From positions 2,110,001-2,174,000 of the forward strand of contig NZ_AP021903.1 in assembly GCF_018326005.1 (NCBI RefSeq): a stretch of 64,000 nucleotides of DNA. Direction: 5' to 3'. The position numbers and the translations under genes were made by a program. This document shows, one piece after another, positions 7,746 to 14,969 of the stretch. The notes beneath the pieces are model-generated. The model saw only the letters and a program-made list of their open reading frames with translations. It did not search any database and was not told the DNA's origin. The stretch comes from Pseudomonas sp. Seg1. Its GTDB lineage: Bacteria > Pseudomonadota > Gammaproteobacteria > Pseudomonadales > Pseudomonadaceae. Position 1 is the stretch's first letter; every line of letters starts with the position of its first letter.

Positions 7746-9404
7746 TCAGCTGTGAAACAACAACACCAGCAGCACCAGATTCCCGAGCAATGCCAGCAAC
7801 GCCATCGTCCGCCAAACCTTCATTGGCTCACGCTCCAATAAAGGTCTGGGCCGCACACTCAAACTCCGCCGCTCCCCCTGTTCCAGCACCAACAACCACT
7901 CCTCAGCCGTTTCAAACCGTTGCTGCGGATCCGCCGCCACCCCGCGCTCCAGACTCTGTGCCAGCCATTCCGGCACATCAGGCCGATAGCGACTGGCACT
8001 CACCGGGACACCAAAACGCGGCCGTTGAAAGGCTTCGATCTCGCCATAGGGAAAGTGCCCGGTCAACAAGAAATACAGGCTCACACCCACAGCGTACAAA
8101 TCCTGCTGCGCACTCGGCGGATCACCGCGAAACGCTTCCGGGGCGATATAACTTGGCGTACCCGGCAGCGTCGACGCCGCGTCTTCGGACAGGCCCGGGC
8201 AATACGCCAAGCCAAAATCCAGCAAGCGCAGTTCACCGTCGTCGCCCCAATGCAGGTTTTCCGGTTTGATGTCGCGATGCAGAATCTGCCGCCGGTGCAG
8301 TAGCCCGACTGCACGTAGCAAGCGTTCGGCTATGTCTCGCCATTGAGCCAAGGATAGATGCCCGAGTTGCGCCAGCGTCGTCCCGGAATATTCGCGCATC
8401 ACGTAGTACAAATGCTGACGCTGGCTGCACGCATGGACTTCAGGGAAATGCCGCCCGGCCACACGTTTGAGGAACCATTCCTCTGACAGCAACGCTTGCG
8501 CGGCGTAGGAATCGTCAGCCGAACGCGTGGGCAGGGTCTTCAGTAGCCAGGTCTGGCCTTGACCATCAAGCACCCGATAGAGCAGCGATTGCTGGCTCTG
8601 AGCGACGATGCCTTGCACTTGCCAGCCTTCGAACGATTGCCCCGGTTTCAACGGCGGCGGCAGTGGCCATTGCTGCAAATGAATCAACGCATCGCCAATA
8701 TTCGACTCGCCGACACCATCGACCCGCACCAGCAAGGCACTGGCATTGTCCTGACTCCCCGCCAGATGCGCCGCGTTGACCAGCGTTTGTGCAGCGCTGG
8801 CCAGATCCGGCTGGTCACGCAGGATCGCCGCAATGGCGGTATCGCCCAAGGTCGACCAGACACCGTCACTGAGCAGCACAAAGCTCTCGCCGCCACGCAG
8901 TTCGCCGTCGAGAAAATCCAGCACCAGGTGCTGATCCAGCCCCAGCGCGCGCTTGAGCACATGCTGCATGCCTGGCTGATCCCAAACGTGATCTTCAGAG
9001 ATACGCTGCAAGCTGTCGGCGTGCCAGCGATAAACCCGGCAATCGCCTACGTGGGCAAGGGTAAAGCGCCGACCACGCATGACCAAGGCACTGACCGTGG
9101 TCAGCAACGGCTGCCCACCGCCATTGGCCTGCAACCAGCGATTTTGCGCGAGCAGCAGCCGATCCAGCGCCTGCGCCACGCTCCAGGTTTGCGGCGTGGC
9201 GTAATAGTCGAGCGCCAGGGCCTGCAACGTCGAACGCGCAGCCAGTCCGCCATCGGCGCACTGGCTGACACCGTCGGCAATGGCGAACAGATAGCCTTTG
9301 CTCACCGCCAGCGCCGGAGCGGGTGTGACCAGGCGCAAGGCGTCCTGATTCTCCGCACGCGGGCCGGTGGCGCTGGCTTCGGCAAAACTCAGCTGCAGGG
9401 CCAT
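7746..9404 (-). CDS. Fused PP2C phosphatase / Ser-Thr kinase, membrane-anchored
   Basis: 552 residues. About 1-235 is a PP2C-type phosphatase (ENQD, FAIADGVS, HVGDCR, LLSDGVW). About 260-515 is a Hanks-type kinase with the VAIK-like lysine near 290, HRDIKPEN near 375-382 and DFG near 396-398. About 527-549 is a C-terminal transmembrane anchor followed by only a few residues. The glycine-rich loop is degenerate (IVAQSQQSLLYRV in place of GxGxxG), so ATP binding may be unusual. It starts 7 bases after the nasA stop and so is probably cotranscribed with the nitrate transporter. I recall the same gene between nirB and nasA in P. aeruginosa. Substrate unknown; regulation of nitrate uptake or reduction is an inference from position only. 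Confidence 0.92.
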   Translation of the reverse strand: MALQLSFAEASATGPRAENQDALRLVTPAPALAVSKGYLFAIADGVSQCADGGLAARSTLQALALDYYATPQTWSVAQALDRLLLAQNRWLQANGGGQPLLTTVSALVMRGRRFTLAHVGDCRVYRWHADSLQRISEDHVWDQPGMQHVLKRALGLDQHLVLDFLDGELRGGESFVLLSDGVWSTLGDTAIAAILRDQPDLASAAQTLVNAAHLAGSQDNASALLVRVDGVGESNIGDALIHLQQWPLPPPLKPGQSFEGWQVQGIVAQSQQSLLYRVLDGQGQTWLLKTLPTRSADDSYAAQALLSEEWFLKRVAGRHFPEVHACSQRQHLYYVMREYSGTTLAQLGHLSLAQWRDIAERLLRAVGLLHRRQILHRDIKPENLHWGDDGELRLLDFGLAYCPGLSEDAASTLPGTPSYIAPEAFRGDPPSAQQDLYAVGVSLYFLLTGHFPYGEIEAFQRPRFGVPVSASRYRPDVPEWLAQSLERGVAADPQQRFETAEEWLLVLEQGERRSLSVRPRPLLEREPMKVWRTMALLALLGNLVLLVLLFHS

Positions 9405-9411
9405 CGATGCG

Positions 9412-10623
9412 TCAGACCCGCGCTGCCGTTACCGCTGCCGAACCCCAAGTGGTTCTCCAGCGACGCTTGACGCCGTGCAGGCCAAACCACGCCAGCACAC
9501 CGAGGCTGGCGAACAACCACAAGGCCAATTGATAGCTGCCGGTGCTTTGTTTGATCGCGCCCATGCCGGCCGCCAACGCGAAACCGCCGATGCCGCCGGC
9601 CATGCCGATCAGTCCGGTCATCACGCCGATCTCCAGACGAAAACGCTGCGGCACCAGTTGGAAAACCGCGCCGTTGCCTGCCCCCAGACCGAGCATGGTG
9701 CAGACGAAAAGCGCGAGTGCTGCGTAGGAACTTGGCAGATTGAAACCCACGGCAGCGATGCAGACGGCGGCGACGGTGTACATCGCCAGCAGCGTGCGGA
9801 TACCGCCGAAACGGTCAGCCAGTGCGCCACCCAGCGGTCGCATCAAACTGCCGCCGAACACGCAGGCAGCGGTGTAGTAACCGGCGGTCACCGGGCTCAA
9901 ACCGTACTGATCGTTGAAGTAGCCGGGCAGGGCGCTGGCCAGGCCGATGAAGCCACCGAAGGTGACGCTGTAGAAAAACATGAACCACCAACTGTCACGG
10001 TCACCCAGCGCTTTGAAGTAGTCCGCCATGGCTTTGGCTTTCGGGCGTGCGGGGGCGTTTTTCGCCAGCCAGGCAAACAACAGCAGCGTCAGGATCAGCG
10101 GGATCAGAGCGAAGCCGAAGACGTTGCTCCAGCCGAACGCAGCCGCGAGCACCGGGGCGAGCAGCGCGGCGAACACGGTGCCGGAGTTGCCCGCACCGGC
10201 GATGCCCATGGCTTTGCCCTGGTGCTGCGGCGGATACCATTGCGACGCCAGCGGCAGGGCGACGGCGAATGACGCACCGGCCATGCCAAGAAACAGACCG
10301 AGTATCAGCGCCTGTTCATAACTGTGAATGCCGAGTTTCCACGCACCGAACAGTGCGCAGATTACGATGACCTGGCCGATCAGGCCGGCAGTTTTCGGCG
10401 ACAGACGATCGGCGAGCATGCCCATCACAAAGCGCAGCAGCGCACCGGCAAGGATCGGCGTGGCGACGACGAGGCCGCGTTGTTGGGTGGTCAAGTGCAG
10501 GTCGGCGGCGATCTGCACCGCCAAGGGGCCGAGCAGGTACCAGACCATGAAGCTCAGGTCGAAATAGAGGAAGGCCGCGAACAGGGTCGGGGCGTGGCCG
10601 GATTTCCAGAAGCTTGAATTCAT
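9412..10623 (-). CDS. nasA: MFS nitrate/nitrite transporter
   Basis: Inner membrane transporter of the NarK/NasA branch of the major facilitator superfamily, expected to import nitrate; 403 residues with about twelve hydrophobic segments. The family feature near the N-terminus (FAAFLYFDLSFMVWYLLGPL) and the repeated Gly-rich motifs (GNSGTVFAALLAP, GMAGGIGGF) support nitrate transport. Start at 10623 chosen for the GAGG seven bases upstream; the frame extends further but without a better ribosome site. The gene has its own sigma-54 promoter and attenuator leader and is followed closely by the kinase gene. Confidence 0.93.
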   Translation of the reverse strand: MNSSFWKSGHAPTLFAAFLYFDLSFMVWYLLGPLAVQIAADLHLTTQQRGLVVATPILAGALLRFVMGMLADRLSPKTAGLIGQVIVICALFGAWKLGIHSYEQALILGLFLGMAGASFAVALPLASQWYPPQHQGKAMGIAGAGNSGTVFAALLAPVLAAAFGWSNVFGFALIPLILTLLLFAWLAKNAPARPKAKAMADYFKALGDRDSWWFMFFYSVTFGGFIGLASALPGYFNDQYGLSPVTAGYYTAACVFGGSLMRPLGGALADRFGGIRTLLAMYTVAAVCIAAVGFNLPSSYAALALFVCTMLGLGAGNGAVFQLVPQRFRLEIGVMTGLIGMAGGIGGFALAAGMGAIKQSTGSYQLALWLFASLGVLAWFGLHGVKRRWRTTWGSAAVTAARV

Positions 10624-10725
10624 CGCGCACCTCAGCTGAAAAGGAGTCTCGAAAGGAGTCATGCAACAGCAAGTGGGGCGCCGCCACGGCCGCACCACCG
10701 GCCCCGGTCTGTGGGGCCAAAACGC

Positions 10726-10774
10726 AAAAACGCCGCTACCTGATTCGCCGGGTGGGGCGAGCGGGTGAGCGACG
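10726..10774 (-). terminator. Leader terminator (attenuator) upstream of nasA
   Basis: On the minus strand CGTCGCTcACC can pair with GGTAGCGGCG (ten pairs, one bulge), enclosing a smaller TCGCC/GGCGA hairpin, and is followed by five T. Its 5' arm shares four bases with the 3' arm of ANTAR hairpin 2, so the two folds exclude each other. Drawn by eye; folding energies were not computed. Confidence 0.65.
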
Positions 10775-10810
10775 TCTTTGTCGTGGGTGGGGCAACCGCC
10801 GTTGGTTACC
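10770..10810 (-). promoter_or_regulatory. Two-hairpin ANTAR (NasT) target RNA in nasA leader
   Basis: Minus strand. Hairpin 1 (10791-10810) is GGTAACC-AACGGC-GGTTGCC, seven pairs with one G-U. Hairpin 2 (10770-10783) is CGAC-AAAGAC-GTCG, four pairs. Both six-base loops have A1 and G4. Same arrangement as the nirB leader, with hairpin 1 starting about four bases after the predicted transcription start. Confidence 0.78.
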
Positions 10811-10824
10811 TGTGCGTTTTACAT

Positions 10825-10840
10825 AGCGAGATTTGTGCCA
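10825..10840 (-). promoter_or_regulatory. Sigma-54 promoter for nasA
   Basis: Minus strand TGGCACAAATCTCGCT with GG and GC ten bases apart. The -24 half is a full TGGCAC match, the -12 half is weaker (CTCGC). Predicted start near 10814. Confidence 0.7.
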
Positions 10841-10849
10841 TCTCTATCC

Positions 10850-10881
10850 TGATCGTTCCCACGCAAAGCGTGGGAACGATC
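10850..10881. repeat. Short inverted repeat (CGTTCCCACGC family)
   Basis: GATCGTTCCCACGC and its complement separated by AAA form one strong hairpin just after the nasT stop codon. The same core recurs at about 24474, 38744, 45090 and 55373. A probable transcription end for nasS-nasT. Confidence 0.8.
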
Positions 10882-10893
10882 GGTAGGAGGGGG

Positions 10894-11469
10894 CTAGCCC
10901 AGCAACTCACTCATGGCAATGATCTGCTCCGCCACCTGAATCAGCTTCTGCTGTCGGCTCATCGCCTGGCGGCGCATCAGGGTGTAGGCCTCTTCCTCAT
11001 TACAATCCTTCATCTTCATCAGCAGCCCTTTAGCCAGCTCAATACGCTTGCGCTCGGCCAGTTGCTGGTCACGGGCCTGAAGCTGTGCGCGCAAGGCCTG
11101 ATCGCTCTCGAAACGCGCCATCGCCACATCGAGAATCGGCTGCAGGCGTTGTGCGTGGATCCCCTCGACGATGTAGGCACTGACCCCGGATTTGATCGCC
11201 TGCCTCATCACCCCCGGGTCATGTTCGTCGGTAAACATCACGATCGGCCGTGGCTGGTCGCGACTGACCAGTACCACTTGCTCCATGACATCGCGGCTCG
11301 GTGACTCGGTATCGATCAGGATCACGTCCGGGCGCACTGTTTCGACGCGTGCCGGCAAATCAATGGTCAGACCTGACTCGTCGATTACCTCGAAACCGGC
11401 CTCGGTCAGCGCGGCTTTCAGACGTCCGACTTTTTTCGCCGTGTCGTTGATCAGCAGAATGCGCAACAT
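10894..11469 (-). CDS. nasT: ANTAR-domain antiterminator NasT
   Basis: RNA-binding antiterminator that allows read-through of the nas leaders when nitrate or nitrite is present; 191 residues. N-terminal receiver-like domain (about 1-120) with D53 in the LIDTESP motif, short coiled linker, then an ANTAR domain (about 130-186: AERKRIELAKGLLMK … AYTLMRRQAM). Lies 15 bases downstream of nasS, whose product is known to hold NasT inactive in the absence of nitrate. Its likely RNA targets are the two-hairpin leaders of nasA and nirB in this window. Confidence 0.93.
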   Translation of the reverse strand: MLRILLINDTAKKVGRLKAALTEAGFEVIDESGLTIDLPARVETVRPDVILIDTESPSRDVMEQVVLVSRDQPRPIVMFTDEHDPGVMRQAIKSGVSAYIVEGIHAQRLQPILDVAMARFESDQALRAQLQARDQQLAERKRIELAKGLLMKMKDCNEEEAYTLMRRQAMSRQQKLIQVAEQIIAMSELLG

Positions 11470-11484
11470 GTTCGTGGGCTCCTT

Positions 11485-12696
11485 TCAGCGGCGAGCGAGC
11501 AGGGGAGCGTCGTCGCTCAAGGCGTGCAGCTTGAAACTGCGTGCGTATCCGGCCGGGTCGCTGCCGTCCCAGACTTTGCCGTCGAGCAACTGGCTGCTGC
11601 GCATGTCGGTGCCCCACGCGGCGACGCCGACAGCGGTTGCCGCGTCGCGGTAGATATCCAGCTGCTGAACCTGACGGGCGACGGCAAGGTAGTCCGGATC
11701 CTCACGCAGCAAACCCCAGCGGCGGAACTGGGTCATGAACCACATACCGTCCGACAGATACGGCAGATTTACCTCGCCGTTACCATGGAAGCGCAGCGCG
11801 TGCGGATCCTGCCAGCGGTTGCCGAGGCCATCGGCGTAATCACCAAGAAAACGCGGTTCGATGCAGGACATCGGCGCGTCCAGATATTCCGGCGCACTGA
11901 GCAACTGCGCGGTGCTGCGGCGATTTTCCGGACTGTCGTCGATGAAACGGCTGGCTTCGAGGATCGCCATCACCAGCGCCCGCGCCGTGTTCGGGTATTG
12001 CTCGATAAATTCGCGGGTGCAACCAAGGACTTTTTCCGGGTGATCGGGCCAGATGGTCTGGCTGGTGGCCAAGGTGAAACCGAGATCCTGCTGCACCGCG
12101 CTGGCGGCCCACGGTTCGCCGACGCAAAAGCCGTCGATGCGCCCGGCTTGCAGGTGCGCGACCATTTGCGGCGGCGGCACCACCACGCTATCGACATCCT
12201 GTAGCGGATGAATGCCCTGACTCGCCAGCCAGTAATAAAGCCACATGGCATGGGTGCCGGTGGGAAAGGTCTGCGCGAAGGTGAGTTTTGCGCGGCTTTG
12301 GTGCACGTGCCCGTCGAGCGCTTCAGGGCTGGTCACGCCGAGATTTTGCAGGCCGTGGGAGAGGTTGAGGCTTTGACCATTCTGGTTAAGGCCCATCAAT
12401 ACCGCCATGTCGGTCGACGCCACGCCGCCAATGCCCAGGTGCACCGCGTAGATCAGGCCGTATAGGCTGTGGGCGGCATCCAGTTCGCCGCTGACCAGTT
12501 TGTCGCGCAAACCGGCCCAGGAGGTCTGGCGTTTGAGGTTCAGGGTCAGCCCGTAAGGCTGGGCAAAGCCCTGTGTGGCCGCGACGACGACCGAGGCGCA
12601 ATCGCTCAGGGCCATGAAGCCCAGGTTGATCGCGGTTTTTTCCGGGGCATCGCTGCCATTGACCCAGGCCAGCGGCCCTACCGAAGGTTCATTCAT
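11485..12696 (-). CDS. nasS: Nitrate sensor NasS (NrtA/CmpA-like)
   Basis: 403-residue protein related to the periplasmic nitrate-binding protein NrtA but without a signal peptide, as expected of cytoplasmic NasS, which senses nitrate and nitrite and releases NasT. Characteristic stretches are [12 protein letters not shown] at the N-terminus and [12 protein letters not shown] in the second lobe. Start at 12696 chosen for the GAGG ribosome site; the upstream extension to 12744 has none. First gene of a nasS-nasT unit with a sigma-54 promoter about 120 bases upstream, transcribed divergently from pyrD. Confidence 0.92.
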   Translation of the reverse strand: MNEPSVGPLAWVNGSDAPEKTAINLGFMALSDCASVVVAATQGFAQPYGLTLNLKRQTSWAGLRDKLVSGELDAAHSLYGLIYAVHLGIGGVASTDMAVLMGLNQNGQSLNLSHGLQNLGVTSPEALDGHVHQSRAKLTFAQTFPTGTHAMWLYYWLASQGIHPLQDVDSVVVPPPQMVAHLQAGRIDGFCVGEPWAASAVQQDLGFTLATSQTIWPDHPEKVLGCTREFIEQYPNTARALVMAILEASRFIDDSPENRRSTAQLLSAPEYLDAPMSCIEPRFLGDYADGLGNRWQDPHALRFHGNGEVNLPYLSDGMWFMTQFRRWGLLREDPDYLAVARQVQQLDIYRDAATAVGVAAWGTDMRSSQLLDGKVWDGSDPAGYARSFKLHALSDDAPLLARR

Positions 12697-12813
12697 ACAA
12701 CGCCACCTCGAAAAAAAGCGCCGCCACAGACTTTGCGCAGGCAAAACCCGAAGACGACGCCATTGTCCTTGCGCGCCTGCCTTCGTTGGCCCGCGCGCTG
12801 ATAGCCAGGAGAG

Positions 12814-12829
12814 TGCAAGGCATATGCCA
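12814..12829 (-). promoter_or_regulatory. Sigma-54 promoter for nasS-nasT
   Basis: Minus strand TGGCATATGCCTTGCA: GG and GC ten bases apart, with good TGGCA and TTGCA halves. The predicted start is near 12803, giving a leader of about 105 bases. Confidence 0.68.
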
Positions 12830-12877
12830 GTGCCTGCGATTTGTGCGTGCGCCTCGCGCCGCAGGTCGATGCCCGGC

Positions 12878-12883
12878 TATAAT
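12878..12883 (+). promoter_or_regulatory. Probable -10 element of pyrD promoter
   Basis: A perfect TATAAT lies 37 bases before the pyrD start. I see no good -35 hexamer at the normal spacing, so this is a partial call. Confidence 0.4.
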
Positions 12884-12919
12884 CGCCGCCTCTTTTCGCC
12901 GCCCGAGTCATTGCCGCCC

Positions 12920-13939
12920 ATGTACACCCTGGCCCGTCAGCTGTTGTTCAAACTTTCCCCGGAAACCTCCCACGATCTGTCGCTGGATCTGATCGGCGCG
13001 GGTGGGCGTTTGGGCTTAAACGGCTTGCTGTGCAAGGCCCCGGCAAAAATGCCGGTGACCGTGATGGGGCTGGAATTTCCCAACCCGGTGGGGCTGGCGG
13101 CCGGTCTGGACAAGAACGGCGCCGCCATCGATGGCTTCGCGCAGCTGGGTTTCGGTTTTGTCGAAATCGGCACCGTGACCCCGCGTCCGCAGCCAGGCAA
13201 CCCGAAACCACGGATCTTCCGCCTGCCGGAAGCCGAGGCGATCATCAACCGCATGGGCTTCAACAACCTCGGTGTGGATAACCTGCTGGCACGGGTGGCT
13301 GCGGCGAAATACCAAGGCGTGCTGGGTATCAACATCGGCAAGAACTTCGATACCCCGGTCGAGCGCGCAGTGGACGATTACCTGATCTGCCTGGACAAGG
13401 TCTACGCCCACGCCAGTTACATCACGGTCAACGTCAGCTCGCCGAACACCCCGGGGCTGCGCAGTCTGCAGTTCGGTGATTCGCTAAAACAATTGCTGGC
13501 AGACCTGGCCACCCGTCGCGTCGAACTGGCGCTGCGTCACGGCAAGCATGTGCCGCTGGCGATCAAGATTGCCCCGGACATGACTGACGAAGAAACCGCG
13601 CAAGTCGCCCAGGCCCTGATCGAAACCGGGATGGACGCGGTGATCGCTACCAACACCACCTTGAGCCGTGTCGGTGTTGAAGGAATGGAACATGGCGACG
13701 AGGCGGGCGGTTTGTCTGGCGCGCCAGTGCGTGAGAAGAGCACGAATACCGTGAAGGTGCTGGCGGGTGAACTGGGTGGTCGTCTGCCGATCATCGCGGC
13801 GGGCGGCATCACCGAAGGCAAGCACGCGGCCGAGAAAATTCTTGCCGGTGCCAGCCTGGTGCAAATCTACTCTGGCTTCATCTATAAAGGCCCGGCGCTG
13901 ATTCGTGAGTCGGTAGATGCTATCGTCGCGCTGCGTTGA
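12920..13939 (+). CDS. pyrD: Dihydroorotate dehydrogenase (quinone)
   Basis: Membrane-associated class 2 flavoenzyme that oxidises dihydroorotate to orotate in pyrimidine synthesis, passing electrons to quinone; 339 residues. The N-terminal amphipathic region ([15 protein letters not shown]) and the family motifs [29 protein letters not shown] and IAAGGI are visible. The class 2 catalytic serine is in the NVSSPN segment. The longer open frame upstream is discarded because the start at 12920 gives the standard class 2 N-terminus. Single gene, divergent from nasS. Confidence 0.96.
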   Translation: MYTLARQLLFKLSPETSHDLSLDLIGAGGRLGLNGLLCKAPAKMPVTVMGLEFPNPVGLAAGLDKNGAAIDGFAQLGFGFVEIGTVTPRPQPGNPKPRIFRLPEAEAIINRMGFNNLGVDNLLARVAAAKYQGVLGINIGKNFDTPVERAVDDYLICLDKVYAHASYITVNVSSPNTPGLRSLQFGDSLKQLLADLATRRVELALRHGKHVPLAIKIAPDMTDEETAQVAQALIETGMDAVIATNTTLSRVGVEGMEHGDEAGGLSGAPVREKSTNTVKVLAGELGGRLPIIAAGGITEGKHAAEKILAGASLVQIYSGFIYKGPALIRESVDAIVALR

Positions 13940-13956
13940 GGTTTGCCGAGGGCTTT

Positions 13957-14087
13957 TGTGGCGAGGGGATTTATCCCCGATGGCTGCGAAGCAGCCCAAA
14001 ACCATTCACCTCGATGTGCCAGTAAAATCAGGGGCTCAGGATTGCGACTGCTGCGCAGCCGGTCGGGGATAAATCCCCTCACCACAG
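13957..14087. repeat. REP-type inverted repeat (GGGGATTTATCCCC family)
   Basis: Arms TGTGGCGAGGGGATTTATCC (13957-) and the complement ending near 14087 flank about 80 bases. It fills most of the gap between the convergent genes pyrD and rmf. Confidence 0.75.
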
Positions 14088-14111
14088 GATCACCTTGCGG
14101 ATAAGCAGGCA

Positions 14112-14138
14112 TAAAAAAGGGCTCCTCGAAGGAGCCCC
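14112..14138 (-). terminator. Intrinsic terminator of rmf
   Basis: On the minus strand GGGGCTCC-TTCG-AGGAGCCC followed by six T, a strong tetraloop hairpin about 90 bases after the rmf stop. Confidence 0.85.
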
Positions 14139-14223
14139 TGGGCCGTAGCCCGCCGTCCGGGAAGGACGTGCGTGGTTAATGCGTTACAAATTCAGATTGT
14201 CGTGTCGGAATAAATGCCCTGTG

Positions 14224-14439
14224 TCAGCCGACGGCGTGAAGTTCGTTGAGTCTGTGGATTCCCGCAGTGCCGGTCATACCGTCCCAGTTGTCGCCGCGTC
14301 CTTCTCGCCAGCCGTTGATCCAGGCTTGGCGTACCGACGGTAGAGTAAATGGGCAAAGCTCACGGGATTTGCCACCAACGCCATATTGATATCCGCGCAA
14401 AAATGCTCTTTCCAACGGATCACGCTTAAGTCTTCTCAT
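14224..14439 (-). CDS. rmf: Ribosome modulation factor
   Basis: 71-residue basic protein that dimerises 70S ribosomes into inactive 100S particles in stationary phase. MRRLKRDPLERAFLRGYQYG and the RQAWINGWREGRGDNWDG segment are typical of the family. Single gene with its own terminator and a long upstream gap. Confidence 0.95.
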   Translation of the reverse strand: MRRLKRDPLERAFLRGYQYGVGGKSRELCPFTLPSVRQAWINGWREGRGDNWDGMTGTAGIHRLNELHAVG

Positions 14440-14969
14440 AGGGTATTTCCCTCACTTGTTGACTGTTTGTGTCGCGTTGACCTCAACCGAGGTCTGGCAG
14501 AAAAACTCTGCCGTGGGCGGCTCGCTGCCGGCGTGGCGAGCCAAGGCGTTGACGCCGTTGGGACGTCAACCTGTGTTCAGTTCTAACCAATGAGTCACAC
14601 CGAGGGAATGATCGTTTTGTCATAAGGACGTAACGAAAATAGTGCTACAGCCATAAGTAACTGTGGGTTTCATGAATGTTTTTTCAGCAAACCCCGGTAT
14701 GATCGGCGCCGCACTGGATGATGGGCTTAATTCTTTAGTGAGAATGACCCACGTTTAGACTCAGGTAATATTCGACGAAGGGTCGCTTTAAGACTTTTTG
14801 TTGCACCAACTTTTTTCTCTGTCCTTGCATCTAAGCTCCTTTAACCCGAGCAGCGGGGATGGGACGGCACACCTTCGTGCCACGCGGGCGTTCTTGTAGA
14901 AAAGCGCCTGATTGAAAACCGGATCGGCAATGCGTTGCCGATTCACTAGCCAAAGGCTCTGGAAAAACC
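14440..14969. other. Intergenic region between rmf and rlmL
   Basis: 530 bases without a convincing gene. It must hold the divergent promoters of rmf and rlmL. A TATGAT at 14698-14703 could be a plus-strand -10 element, but its -35 is weak. A 28-codon frame from 14672 lacks a good ribosome site and is not called. Confidence 0.5.

Noticed and set aside
12756..12790. Two further six-base loops with A1/G4 in the nasS leader (12779-12790 and 12756-12767)
   Set aside because: Stems are only three pairs each and I could not draw a convincing terminator after them, although a run of seven T exists before the ribosome site.
14672..14758. 28-codon plus-strand frame between rmf and rlmL
   Set aside because: Very short, weak ribosome site, and it covers a likely promoter element.
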